The notes: a model not told the origin generated them from the sequence alone. A DNA stretch of 15,269 nt from Microcella sp. (GCA_020216895.1 JAIWOM010000010.1:1-15269); one strand, 5' to 3'; numbered from the stretch's first letter, positions 1 to 9,017 are shown. Program-made: numbers and translations.

Positions 1-117
1 CTCGCCATCGTCGCCGAGCTCGCGCGCGCGAGCGGCGCCGAGGTGACCCTGCGGCGCGGCGACCCGCGCGGCCTCGTCGCGACCGTCGAGTTCGCCGGAA
101 CCCGCCTCGACCCCTGA
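1..117 (+). CDS. Sensor histidine kinase, C-terminal fragment (partial)
   Basis: The window opens inside a plus-strand reading frame (frame 1) that ends with TGA at 115-117, leaving 38 residues. The fragment starts LAIVAELARASGAEV and ends ATVEFAGTRLDP. A segment reading (G)LAIVxxLxxxxGGxV followed by a short strand is the usual end of the HATPase_c domain of two-component sensor kinases, just after the last glycine-rich ATP-lid motif; the preceding G-L-G of that motif would lie upstream of the window. The partner response regulator would also lie outside. The gene runs toward the tRNA genes, which are on the other strand, so the two transcription units converge on the repeat region. The identification rests on 38 residues only; another GHKL ATPase is possible. 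Confidence 0.62.
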   Translation, partial: LAIVAELARASGAEVTLRRGDPRGLVATVEFAGTRLDP

Positions 118-120
118 CGC

Positions 121-325
121 AGCAACGCGGCGGCATCGCGCCGCAGGAGCAGATCCGCTGAACACGAGCCGAGACGCGAAGCGTCGCGACCACGCTCGCG
201 ACGCGGAAGCGGCATCGCGCCGCAGAAGCAGGTCCGTGGAACGCCAGCTGAGACGCGAAGTGAGACGACCACGTTCGTCTCGCGGAAGCGGGGTCACGCC
301 GCAGAAGCGGCGGCGTGACGATCAA
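121..325. repeat. 79-bp-period tandem repeat with hairpins (about 2.5 units)
   Basis: An imperfect repeat with a 79-bp period fills the space between the kinase stop and tRNA-Ala. The marker element GCGG(C/G)..CGCCGCAG(A/G)AGC begins at 130, 209 and 288, exactly 79 bp apart. Full units also carry GAGACGCGAAG (171, 250) followed by a 9-bp inverted repeat around the loop CCACG(C/T): arms 181-189/196-204 and 260-268/275-283. The first arm pair is perfect and the second has one G.T wobble. The first unit (from about 121) lacks the 5' hairpin half. No open reading frame is conserved across the copies. Another copy lies at 463-545, after tRNA-Ala. Its origin is unknown to me; it could be a dispersed intergenic palindromic element of this genome. 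Confidence 0.85.
293..319 (-). terminator. Hairpin downstream of tRNA-Ala, likely terminator
   Basis: Perfect 10-bp inverted repeat: GTCACGCCGC at 293-302 and GCGGCGTGAC at 310-319 around a 7-nt loop. Read on the minus strand it begins 12 nt after the 3' end of tRNA-Ala. No T-tract follows, so this would be a T-poor terminator of the kind often proposed in high-GC actinobacteria, or a structure that stalls 3' exonucleases during tRNA maturation. It is formed by the tail of the 79-bp repeat. Confidence 0.6.
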
Positions 326-330
326 TACCG

Positions 331-403
331 TGGAGCCTAGGGGAATCGAACCCCTGACCTCCTGCTTGCAAAGCAGGCGCTCTACCAATTGAGCTAAGGC
401 CCC
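331..403 (-). tRNA. tRNA-Ala (anticodon UGC)
   Basis: The minus strand folds as a complete 73-nt tRNA. The acceptor arm GGGGCCT (403-397) pairs with AGGCTCC (338-332) and contains a G3.U70 wobble pair, the alanine identity element. The anticodon loop TTTGCAA carries TGC. The T loop TTCGATT and the D-arm TAGCTCAATTGGTAGAGC are canonical. The discriminator base is A (331) and the CCA end is not encoded. It lies 148 bp downstream of tRNA-Ile in transcription order, with a repeat copy between them. Confidence 0.97.
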
Positions 404-412
404 GCATCCCCC

Positions 413-418
413 AGTCTA
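413..418 (-). promoter_or_regulatory. Possible -10 element for tRNA-Ala
   Basis: TAGACT on the minus strand fits the actinobacterial TAnnnT -10 pattern and lies 9 nt before the tRNA 5' end, which would give a leader of about 3 nt. No good -35 hexamer is seen 16-18 bp upstream. A separate promoter would make sense because a hairpin copy separates the two tRNA genes, but co-transcription with tRNA-Ile is equally possible. Confidence 0.3.
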
Positions 419-462
419 CCGACGAGGGCTCGGGCACACGCCGCTGGAGCGGATCCGAGGAT

Positions 463-545
463 CAAGAGCCGAGACGCGAAGCGAGACGACCACGCTCGTC
501 TCGCGGAGGCGGCATCCCGCCGCAGGAGCGGCGGCGCGAACGTCA
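463..545. repeat. Third copy of the 79-bp repeat, between the tRNA genes
   Basis: This copy matches the two units upstream of 325: GAGACGCGAAG at 471-481, a perfect 9-bp stem (481-489 with 496-504, loop CCACGC), then GCGGCATCCCGCCGCAGGAG and a tail with TCAAT close to the 3' end of tRNA-Ile. In the first stem both arms differ from the copy at 181-204 (GCGAGACGA/TCGTCTCGC against GCGTCGCGA/TCGCGACGC), so pairing is kept by compensatory changes. This points to selection on structure or an inversion-prone palindrome rather than on primary sequence. Confidence 0.85.
515..539 (-). terminator. Hairpin downstream of tRNA-Ile
   Basis: CGCCGC (518-523) pairs with GCGGCG (531-536) around the 7-nt loop AGGAGCG; beyond one mismatch the stem continues with two more pairs. 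It is the equivalent, within the repeat, of the 10-bp hairpin after tRNA-Ala. Together with the perfect 9-bp hairpin at 481-504 it gives two successive stems in the transcript after tRNA-Ile. There is no T-tract. Confidence 0.45.
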
Positions 546-551
546 ATGGAG

Positions 552-625
552 TGGGGATACCAGGACTTGAACCTGGGACCTCTTCGTTATCAGCGAAGCG
601 CTCTAACCGCCTGAGCTATATCCCC
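552..625 (-). tRNA. tRNA-Ile (anticodon GAU)
   Basis: A complete 74-nt tRNA on the minus strand: acceptor GGGGATA pairing with TATCCCC, D-arm TAGCTCAGGCGGTTAGAGC, anticodon loop CTGATAA with GAT flanked by the CTTCG/CGAAG stem, T loop TTCAAGT, discriminator A at 552, no encoded CCA. The Ile(GAU)-Ala(UGC) pair downstream of gyrA is a common arrangement in actinobacteria. Confidence 0.97.
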
Positions 626-639
626 GTAGACCGGATGCC

Positions 640-669
640 ACTGTACAGCACCCGGTCGGGCTCTCCCAA
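640..669 (-). promoter_or_regulatory. Promoter for tRNA-Ile (and possibly tRNA-Ala)
   Basis: On the minus strand, TTGGGA (669-664) and TACAGT (645-640) are separated by 18 bp; they match 4 of 6 positions of TTGACA and the TAnnnT -10 pattern. Transcription would start near 633, about 8 nt before the mature tRNA 5' end. The -35 hexamer lies inside the hairpin that follows the DUF3566 gene. Confidence 0.5.
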
Positions 670-681
670 TTCGGGAGGAGC
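660..681 (-). terminator. Hairpin after the gyrB-gyrA-DUF3566 unit
   Basis: GCTCTCCC (660-667) pairs with GGGA-g-GAGC (673-681), an 8-bp stem with one bulged G and the loop AATTC. It lies 6 bp beyond the DUF3566 stop codon in the direction of transcription. No U-tract follows, so it would act as a T-less actinobacterial terminator, if at all. It overlaps the -35 of the tRNA-Ile promoter. Confidence 0.45.
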
Positions 682-687
682 GCTCGA

Positions 688-1092
688 TCAGTTGTTGGTG
701 AAGCCGACGAGCAGGCCGCCGGTCATGCGCACCATGAGGTTGTACAGCAGGGCACTGATCGCTCCGATGGCGGTGCCGCCGACGACGTTGAGGATGGCGA
801 CGATGGTCGCGAACAGCATGACCTGGCCGAGCGAGAACAGGCTCACGAGGCCGGCGTCTTCGCCGAGGATGTCGCTGAAGACCGAGTCGACCTGGGAGAT
901 GACGCCCTGCGCGTTGAGCACGATCCACACGAACAGCGTGGCGACCATCAGCAGGATGGCGCCGCAGATCGAGACGAGGAACGACAGCTTCACCGCCGAC
1001 CAGAAGTCGATGTACACGAGCTTCAGGCGAACCTGCTTGGTCGGGGCCTGGCGCTGCGACTTGCGCTGCAGCTTCTCGGCGACTGTGCTCAC
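688..1092 (-). CDS. DUF3566 transmembrane protein
   Basis: 134 residues. A charged cytosolic N-terminus (1-20, Lys/Arg/Gln rich) precedes a conserved [18 protein letters not shown] segment, a first membrane helix at about 36-60, a polar loop [18 protein letters not shown], and a second hydrophobic stretch at about 88-120 with [14 protein letters not shown]. This is the pattern of the DUF3566 family, typically found after gyrA in actinobacteria. Its function is not established. In mycobacteria the equivalent neighbour has been linked with cell-envelope and division proteins, but I cannot infer a role here. The GTG start at 1092 overlaps the gyrA TGA by 4 bp (GTGA), so translation is probably coupled to gyrA. 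A hairpin follows the gene at 660-681. Confidence 0.9.
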   Translation of the reverse strand: MSTVAEKLQRKSQRQAPTKQVRLKLVYIDFWSAVKLSFLVSICGAILLMVATLFVWIVLNAQGVISQVDSVFSDILGEDAGLVSLFSLGQVMLFATIVAILNVVGGTAIGAISALLYNLMVRMTGGLLVGFTNN

Positions 1093-3668
1093 GGGTTGTC
1101 GTCCTTTCCGCCCGCCGCGGCGGCGGGTGCCGCGGTGGTGTCGTTGTCGCCCTCTGCCGCATCGGCAGGGGCGGTGTCATCATCGGCGAGGTTGCGCTCG
1201 CTGTTGCGGGCGATCGCGATGATGCGGTCATCGTCGTCGGGCCGAGCGAAGACGACCCCCATGGTGTCGCGGCCCTTGGCCGGGACCTCGGCCACGGAGG
1301 AGCGTACCACCTTGCCGTTTTCCATCACCACGAGCACCTCATCGTCATCGCCGACGATCAGGCCGCCCGCGAGGGCGCCACGATCGTCGCTGAGCTTGGC
1401 GACCTTGATGCCGAGGCCGCCGCGCTGCTGCACCCGGTACTGGTCGGCGGCGGTGCGCTTGGCGTAGCCGCCCTCGGTGACGACGAAGACGTAGCCGCCC
1501 TCGGTGACGACATCGGCCGAGAGCAGCTCGTCACCGGCGCGGAACTTCATGCCGGTGACGCCACTCGTCGACCGGCCCATCGGGCGCAGGGCCGCGTCGT
1601 CGGCGGTGAACCGCAGCGACATGCCCTGGCGCGAGATCAGCAGGAGGTCGTCGGAGTCGTCGGCGAGCATTGCCGACACGAGCTCGTCGCCCTCGCGCAG
1701 GTTGATGGCGATGATGCCGCCGGTGCGGTTGGTGTCGTACTCGGTGAGCGCCGTCTTCTTGACGAGGCCGTTGCGCGTGGCGAGGACGAGGTGCTGGGCG
1801 ACCGAGTAGTCGCGGATGTCGAGGATCTGCGCGATCTCCTCCCCCGGCTGCAGCGCGAGCAGGTTGGCGACGTGCTGGCCCTTCGCATCGCGGCCGGCCT
1901 CCTGCACCTCGTACGCCTTGAGCCGGTAGACGCGGCCGGTGGTGGTGAAGAACAGCAGCCAGTGGTGCGTCGTCGTGACGAAGAAGTGCTCGACCACGTC
2001 GTCCGCACGGAGCTGGGCGCCCTTGACGCCCTTGCCGCCGCGGTGCTGCGAGCGGTAGTTGTCGCTGCGCGTGCGCTTGATGTACCCGCCCCGGGTGACG
2101 GTGACGACCATCTCCTCCTCGGGGATCAGGTCCTCCATGCTCATGTCGCCGTCGAAGCCGAACATGATCTCGGTGCGGCGGTCGTCGCCGTACTTGTCGA
2201 CGATCTCGGTGAGCTCTTCGGACACGATCGAGCGCTGGCGCTCGGGGCTCGCGAGGATCTGCTGGTAGTCGGCGATGAGGCGCTCGAGCTCGTCCGCCTG
2301 CTCCTGGATCTTCTGGCGTTCGAGAGCGGCCAGGCGGCGCAGCTGCAGGTTCAGGATGGCCGTCGCCTGGAGCTCGTCGACGTCGAGCAGCGCGATCAGT
2401 CCGTCGCGGGCCTCCTCGACGGTGGGCGAGCGGCGGATCAGCGCGATGACCTCGTCGAGAGCATCCAGCGCCTTCAGGTACCCGCGCAGGATGTGGGCGT
2501 CGGCCTCGGCCTTCTTGAGCCGGAAGGCGGTGCGCCGCACGATGACGTCGATCTGGTGCGCGGTCCAGTACGTGATGAAGCCGTCGATGGGGAGGGTGCG
2601 CGGCACGCCATCGACGATGGCGAGCATGTTCGCGCCGAAGTTGTCCTGCAGCTGGGTGTGCTTGTACAGGTTGTTGAGCACGACCTTGGCGACCGCGTCG
2701 CGCTTGAGCACGATGACGAGACGCTGGCCCGTGCGGCCCGACGACTCGTCGCGGATGTCGGCGATGCCGCCGAGCTTGCCCTCCTTGACGAGGTCAGCGA
2801 TCTTGATCGCCAGGTTGTCGGGATTGACCTGGTACGGCAGCTCGGTGATGACCAGGCAGGTACGGTTCTGGATCTCTTCGACCGTGACGACCGCGCGCAT
2901 CGTGATCGACCCGCGGCCGGTGCGGTACGCATCCTGGATGCCCTTGATGCCGAGGATCTGCGCGCCGGTCGGGAAGTCGGGCCCCTTCACCCGCTGCAGG
3001 ATCGCCTCGAGGAGCTCCTCGCGATCGGCCTCCGGGTGCTCGAGGTGCCAGAGCGCGGCCGAGGCCACCTCGCGCAGGTTGTGCGGCGGGATGTTCGTGG
3101 CCATGCCGACCGCGATGCCGACCGAGCCGTTGACGAGGAGGTTCGGGAACCGCGAGGGCAGGATGCTGGGCTCCTGCGTGCGGCCGTCGTAGTTGTCCTG
3201 GAAGTCGACGGTGTCTTCCTCGATGTCGCGCACCATCTCCATGGCGAGCGGGGCCATCTTGGTCTCGGTATACCGCGGGGCGGCGGCACCGTCGTTGCCG
3301 GGCGAGCCGAAGTTGCCCTGACCGGCGGCGAGCGGGTACCGCATCGACCACGGCTGCACGAGGCGGACGAGCGCGTCGTAGATGGCCGAGTCGCCGTGCG
3401 GGTGGAACTGCCCCATGACGTCGCCGACGACGCGCGAGCACTTCGAGTACGCCTTGTCGGGGCGGTAGCCGCCGTCGAACATCGCGTAGATCACGCGGCG
3501 GTGCACGGGCTTGAGGCCGTCGCGCACGTCGGGGAGGGCGCGCCCGACGATGACGCTCATCGCGTAGTCGAGGTACGACCGCTGCATCTCGAGCTGCAGG
3601 TCGACCTGGTTCACCTTGCCGCCCGGGCCGTGCTCGGAGGTCTCGGTGCCGGTCGTCTCGTCTGCCAT
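1089..3668 (-). CDS. gyrA: DNA gyrase subunit A
   Basis: 859 residues, the normal length for actinobacterial GyrA. It breaks and rejoins DNA in the A2B2 gyrase that introduces negative supercoils ATP-dependently. The breakage-reunion domain is at about 20-515, with the active-site tyrosine in PRYTETK (Tyr133) and the quinolone-resistance region [10 protein letters not shown] at 89-98. Ser94 and Asp98, which align with E. coli Ser83 and Asp87, are the susceptible-type residues. The C-terminal pinwheel spans about 520-825 and carries the GyrA box as QHRGGKG (541-547); the second position is variable in this phylum. A second box-like motif QQRGGLG lies at 747-753, similar to the twin box reported for mycobacterial gyrase. 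An Asp/Ala-rich tail (826-859) is likely disordered. No intein interrupts the RYT site. ATG start with an AAGG-type ribosome site; 45 bp after gyrB, so probably co-transcribed. Confidence 0.98.
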   Translation of the reverse strand: MADETTGTETSEHGPGGKVNQVDLQLEMQRSYLDYAMSVIVGRALPDVRDGLKPVHRRVIYAMFDGGYRPDKAYSKCSRVVGDVMGQFHPHGDSAIYDALVRLVQPWSMRYPLAAGQGNFGSPGNDGAAAPRYTETKMAPLAMEMVRDIEEDTVDFQDNYDGRTQEPSILPSRFPNLLVNGSVGIAVGMATNIPPHNLREVASAALWHLEHPEADREELLEAILQRVKGPDFPTGAQILGIKGIQDAYRTGRGSITMRAVVTVEEIQNRTCLVITELPYQVNPDNLAIKIADLVKEGKLGGIADIRDESSGRTGQRLVIVLKRDAVAKVVLNNLYKHTQLQDNFGANMLAIVDGVPRTLPIDGFITYWTAHQIDVIVRRTAFRLKKAEADAHILRGYLKALDALDEVIALIRRSPTVEEARDGLIALLDVDELQATAILNLQLRRLAALERQKIQEQADELERLIADYQQILASPERQRSIVSEELTEIVDKYGDDRRTEIMFGFDGDMSMEDLIPEEEMVVTVTRGGYIKRTRSDNYRSQHRGGKGVKGAQLRADDVVEHFFVTTTHHWLLFFTTTGRVYRLKAYEVQEAGRDAKGQHVANLLALQPGEEIAQILDIRDYSVAQHLVLATRNGLVKKTALTEYDTNRTGGIIAINLREGDELVSAMLADDSDDLLLISRQGMSLRFTADDAALRPMGRSTSGVTGMKFRAGDELLSADVVTEGGYVFVVTEGGYAKRTAADQYRVQQRGGLGIKVAKLSDDRGALAGGLIVGDDDEVLVVMENGKVVRSSVAEVPAKGRDTMGVVFARPDDDDRIIAIARNSERNLADDDTAPADAAEGDNDTTAAPAAAAGGKDDNP

Positions 3669-3713
3669 CGGATGCCCTTCAGTGGTGGAGTGCGGGTGCG
3701 CGGTCGCGGTCGA

Positions 3714-5814
<2,101 letters not shown>

Positions 5815-5877
5815 AATGGCCCTCTGGGGAGATTTCTGGGCGGCGGTGGACTGATTTGCGGTTGTGGGGCCGCTCGT

Positions 5878-6402
5878 TCAGCCGTAGGTATCTCGAGGGC
5901 CTCGGCCGGGTACCGATCGTGGGCCGCGTTTCCAGCTCGGCGCACCCGGCCCGATGAACCGCACGGAGGTCACTTCCGCGTCGGGGAACCGCCGCAGGAT
6001 GGTCGTCAGGATCTCGGCGCGCATCAGCCGCAGCTGGGTGGCCCATGCGGTCGAGTCGCACTGCACGAGGAGCACGCCCTCCTCGATGCCGACGGGTTCG
6101 CTGTGCGCCGCCGTGTCGGTGCCGACGAGCTCCGGCCAGGCCACGAGCAGCTCGCCGCGGGCGAGCGGAGAGCTCCAGCCGAGCGAGCGGGTGACCGCAT
6201 CGATGACATCCCCGAGCCCCGCCGGGTCGCGGCCGTTCTCGAAGGGGGCGGTGCCGTCGATGGACCGTGCGGCACGACGGCGGCCATCCTTCGAGCGCAG
6301 CGAAGGGTCCCCGAAGAGACGACGCAGGCGTCGATAGACGGCGCTCGACTCGGACTCCGTCGCCGACTCCGCGGGCGGAGTCGCGTCATCAGCCCCGGTC
6401 AC
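5878..6402 (-). CDS. DUF721 / DciA-like protein
   Basis: 174 residues. A low-complexity acidic N-terminus (1-22) and a basic stretch with RRLRRLF and KDGRRRAARS precede the DUF721 core at about 62-155: LGDVIDAVTRSLGW, then the hallmark WPELVGTDTAAHSEPVGIEEG, the strand GVLLVQCDSTAWATQLR, and a C-terminal helix. DUF721 proteins located between recF and gyrB in actinobacteria are related to DciA, the helicase operator that acts with DnaB in bacteria lacking DnaC/DnaI; a replication-initiation role is therefore likely but inferred. The tail 156-174 is Gly/Pro/Arg rich. The GTG start at 6402 overlaps the recF stop by 4 bp (GTGA) and is preceded by a strong GGAGGGG ribosome site. It is the last gene of the dnaN operon; no convincing terminator is seen before gyrB. 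Confidence 0.9.
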   Translation of the reverse strand: MTGADDATPPAESATESESSAVYRRLRRLFGDPSLRSKDGRRRAARSIDGTAPFENGRDPAGLGDVIDAVTRSLGWSSPLARGELLVAWPELVGTDTAAHSEPVGIEEGVLLVQCDSTAWATQLRLMRAEILTTILRRFPDAEVTSVRFIGPGAPSWKRGPRSVPGRGPRDTYG

Positions 6403-7547
6403 GTCCCCTCCTCCACGATCTCGCCGGCGCGGATCCCGACTCGTGACGCGGCGAGACGCTCGGGGACATCCGCCCCGACCGCGGCCGTGATCAGCACCTG
6501 CTCGTACCCGCCCACCGCGTCGGCGAGACGCTCGCGCCGACCGTGGTCGAGCTCGGCGAACACGTCATCGAGGATCACCACCGGGTCGCCCGCAATCTCG
6601 TCGGCGCGCAGCACCTCGGCCGTGGCGAGCTTGAGCGCGAGCGCGTAGGACCAGCTCTCCCCATGACTGGCGTAGCCCCGTGCCGGCAGGCCGTTGAGCT
6701 CGAGCACGAGGTCATCGCGATGCGGGCCCACGAGGGTGACCGCCCGGTCGAGCTCGTCCCGTCGCCGTGAGACGACCGCGGAGCGGAACGCCTCCGCCAG
6801 GGAGGCCGGATCGTCCACCTCCTCGGGCGGGAACTCGTCGTCGGTCGATCCATGGATGCTGAGCCGCAGCGCGATCCGCGTGCGGTGCTCGTCGCCCGCG
6901 ACGGCGGAGTACGCCGCACCCACGTGCGGCCGCAACTGCGCGACAGCGTCGGCCCGCGCGGTGATGACCTGCGTGCCGAGGTCGACGAGCCGCTCATCCC
7001 AGACATCGAGGGTCGTGAGCTGCTCGGGCCGGAGCCGCGAGGCGCGCGCCGACTTCAGAAGCGAATTGCGCTGCCGGACGACGCGCTCGTAGTCGGACAT
7101 GACGCCGGCCATGCGGGGTGACCGTTGCGCGACGAGGGTGTCGAGGAACACGCGGCGCACACCAGGATCTCCACGGACGATCGCGAGATCCTCCGGTGCG
7201 AACAGCACGCTGCGCAGATATCGCGGAAGATCACGCATACGGATCGCGGATCCGTTGACCTGCGCACGATTGGGCGCGCCGCGGTTGAGCTGCAGCTCGA
7301 TCACGAGCGCCCGCTCATCATGCTGGACCCGCACCCGGACGACCGCCGACTCGGCACCGAAGCGGATCAGGGGCTGGTCACCGGAGACCCGGTGCGACGA
7401 CGCCGACCCGGCATAGGCGATCGCCTCGACGAGATTCGTCTTGCCCTGCCCGTTTCGACCGATGAAGAGCACCGGTCCGGCCCGCAGCGCGAGGTCGACC
7501 TGGGCGTAGTTCCGGAAGTCGACGAGCTGCAGGTGCGTGACGTGCAC
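6399..7547 (-). CDS. recF: DNA replication and repair protein RecF
   Basis: 382 residues, normal for RecF, an SMC-like ABC ATPase that helps load RecA at single-strand gaps and stalled forks with RecO and RecR. Walker A is GRNGQGKT (30-37), the signature motif is SHGESWSYALALKLA from 294, and Walker B is VVILDDVFAELD (323-334). The N-terminus MHVTHLQLVDFRNY is the family pattern and fixes the GTG start at 7547. The start is 5 bp after the dnaN stop, and the 3' end overlaps the DUF721 gene by 4 bp, so the three are an operon. Confidence 0.97.
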   Translation of the reverse strand: MHVTHLQLVDFRNYAQVDLALRAGPVLFIGRNGQGKTNLVEAIAYAGSASSHRVSGDQPLIRFGAESAVVRVRVQHDERALVIELQLNRGAPNRAQVNGSAIRMRDLPRYLRSVLFAPEDLAIVRGDPGVRRVFLDTLVAQRSPRMAGVMSDYERVVRQRNSLLKSARASRLRPEQLTTLDVWDERLVDLGTQVITARADAVAQLRPHVGAAYSAVAGDEHRTRIALRLSIHGSTDDEFPPEEVDDPASLAEAFRSAVVSRRRDELDRAVTLVGPHRDDLVLELNGLPARGYASHGESWSYALALKLATAEVLRADEIAGDPVVILDDVFAELDHGRRERLADAVGGYEQVLITAAVGADVPERLAASRVGIRAGEIVEEGT

Positions 7548-7552
7548 GCCCG

Positions 7553-8695
7553 TCAGCGCAGCAGCAGGTTCGGCTGCAGCAGATAGCGGTAGTTGTCGGA
7601 ACCCGGCTGGTCCTTCGACGACTGGCTCGTGATGAGGACGGGGCCCGGCTTGTTCGGGTTGTCCGTCTTCGTGAAACCGATCCGCACGAACTCGCTGTGC
7701 ACCGCCGAGAGCCCGTCGATGAGGAACTGCGGCTTGAGCGAGACCGTGGTGTCACCACCGGTGAGGTGGGCATCGATGGTCTCCGAGGCCTGAGCGTTCT
7801 CGGAGCCGATCGCCTCGAGCGTGAGACCGTCGTCGCTGAAGCTGTAGCGCAGCGCCGCATCCCGCTCGAGGACGAGCTGCACGCGCCGCGTCGACTCGAC
7901 GAGCTCGGCCGTGTTCATGACGGCGTAGTTCTCGACCGTCTCGGGGAAGAGGCGCTTCACTGGCGGGAAGTTGCCCTTGATGAGCAGCGAGGTGACCGTC
8001 TTCTGGTCGGCCGAGAAGGCGATGAGCTCCCGGTCCCCTCCGCTGACGATCGTCACCGAGACGGTCGCGGCGTGAGCGAAGATCTTGCCGATCTCAGAGA
8101 GCGTGCGGGCCGGCACGAGCGCGGTGACACCGTCGACCGAGCCGGTCGACTCCCAGTCGATCTCGCGGACTGCGACGCGGTAGCGATCGGTGGCGACGAG
8201 GGAGAGGCGGTTGCCTGTGATCTCGAGCTGCACGCCGGTGATGACCGGGGTCACATCGTCACGAGAGGCGGCAACGGCGACCTGCGCAACGGCATCCGCG
8301 AAGGCATCGCCCGGCAGCACTCCGCTCGATCCGTCGACGACCGGAAGGCTCGGGTACTCCTCGACCGGCATGCTGGACAGGGTGAACCGCGCCGACCCGC
8401 AGCGCACGGCGATCTTGCCCTCATCGGTCGTGAACTCCACCGGTGCGTTCGGAAGGCGCGAGGCGATGTCGGCGAGGAGCCGGCCGGAGACGAGGACCGT
8501 GCCGTCCTCAGTGACATCGGCCGTGATCGAGGTCTGCGCCGAGACCTCGTAGTCGAAGCTCGAGAGGGTGACCGTCGACCCCTCGGCCCGCAACAGCACA
8601 CCGCTGAGGATCGGCAGCGTCGTGCGCTGGGGAAGAAGCTTGACGGCGAACGACACCGCTTCGCTGAAGACGTCGCGATTCACCTGGAACTTCAC
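7553..8695 (-). CDS. dnaN: DNA polymerase III sliding clamp (beta subunit)
   Basis: 380 residues when started at GTG 8695, giving MKFQVNRDVFSEAVSFAVKLLPQRTTLPIL, the conserved actinobacterial N-terminus. The frame stays open upstream to 8809, and an in-frame ATG exists at 8710. However, the GTG has a ribosome site (AGAGGG) about 7 nt upstream and matches the family start, while the upstream extension is Arg/Pro rich and unlike DnaN. The protein forms the ring-shaped clamp of three similar domains that tethers the replicase and recruits other repair factors; visible features include the SSFDYEVSAQ strand of domain I and DRYRVAVRE in domain II. It ends NLLLR instead of the commoner MPVR-type ending, a small deviation. 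First gene of dnaN-recF-DUF721. Confidence 0.97.
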   Translation of the reverse strand: MKFQVNRDVFSEAVSFAVKLLPQRTTLPILSGVLLRAEGSTVTLSSFDYEVSAQTSITADVTEDGTVLVSGRLLADIASRLPNAPVEFTTDEGKIAVRCGSARFTLSSMPVEEYPSLPVVDGSSGVLPGDAFADAVAQVAVAASRDDVTPVITGVQLEITGNRLSLVATDRYRVAVREIDWESTGSVDGVTALVPARTLSEIGKIFAHAATVSVTIVSGGDRELIAFSADQKTVTSLLIKGNFPPVKRLFPETVENYAVMNTAELVESTRRVQLVLERDAALRYSFSDDGLTLEAIGSENAQASETIDAHLTGGDTTVSLKPQFLIDGLSAVHSEFVRIGFTKTDNPNKPGPVLITSQSSKDQPGSDNYRYLLQPNLLLR

Positions 8696-8716
8696 GCTGG
8701 TCCCTCTCATCGACAC

Positions 8717-8732
8717 GGCCCCGGGCGGGGCC
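8717..8732. other. GC-rich hairpin in the dnaN leader
   Basis: GGCCCC (8717-8722) and GGGGCC (8727-8732) form a perfect 6-bp stem with a 4-nt loop, 21 bp before the dnaN start on the minus strand and just upstream of its ribosome site. It would lie in the 5' leader of any transcript starting in the origin region. It could modulate initiation at the dnaN ribosome site or be a weak attenuator; no T-tract follows. Confidence 0.35.
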
Positions 8733-8837
8733 TTCCATACTGGCACAGCGCCGTTGCGGGGGCGATGGCGCGGTCGTCTCCTCAGGTTATCGACCGGATG
8801 TCTAATCAAGAGAGAAGAAGAACACCATCATTAACCG

Positions 8838-8856
8838 CTGTTCACACTGTGGAGAA
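8838..8856. promoter_or_regulatory. Pair of degenerate DnaA boxes in opposite orientation
   Basis: CTGTTCACA on the plus strand (8838-8846) and TTCTCCACA on the minus strand (8848-8856) are head-to-head with a 1-bp gap. The second has a single mismatch to TTGTCCACA/TTATCCACA; the first has two to TTGTCCACA. They lie directly beside the AT-rich purine tract. Confidence 0.5.
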
Positions 8857-8951
8857 CTGCTCGGCACCCGCAGGATCGTGCGGAACTACAGCGGTGGAAC
8901 ATGTGCAGTCGCTGCGGGGAGATCGGGTCGAGGTTCGGGAGCGCCGAGAGG

Positions 8952-8986
8952 GAGCATCCGTCGTCGCTCACATCGAGCGGATGCTC
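8952..8986. repeat. 9-bp inverted repeat inside oriC region
   Basis: GAGCATCCG (8952-8960) and CGGATGCTC (8978-8986) are perfect inverse copies separated by 17 bp; a shorter inner CTC/GAG pairing is possible within the loop. It is not part of any coding sequence and is not a DnaA box. It may be a binding site for an origin regulator or a structural element. Confidence 0.6.
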
Positions 8987-9017
8987 GTCAACATGTCATC
9001 CCCACCGCCGATGGAAG

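Noticed and set aside
121..325. CRISPR array
   Set aside because: The repeats are contiguous at 79 bp with no unique spacers, diverge between copies and have no cas genes nearby.
551..1231. Long open frames on both strands across tRNA-Ile, DUF3566 and the gyrA 3' end
   Set aside because: They run through a tRNA gene and the DUF3566 gene in other frames, with Arg/Pro/Ser rich low-complexity products.
3268..3290. Intein insertion at the gyrA active-site region, as in some mycobacteria
   Set aside because: The sequence around PRYTETK is continuous and of normal length.
8696..8809. Upstream extension of dnaN to an ATG at 8809 (or ATG at 8710)
   Set aside because: The extension is Arg/Pro rich and unlike the family; the GTG at 8695 has a well-placed ribosome site and gives the conserved N-terminus.
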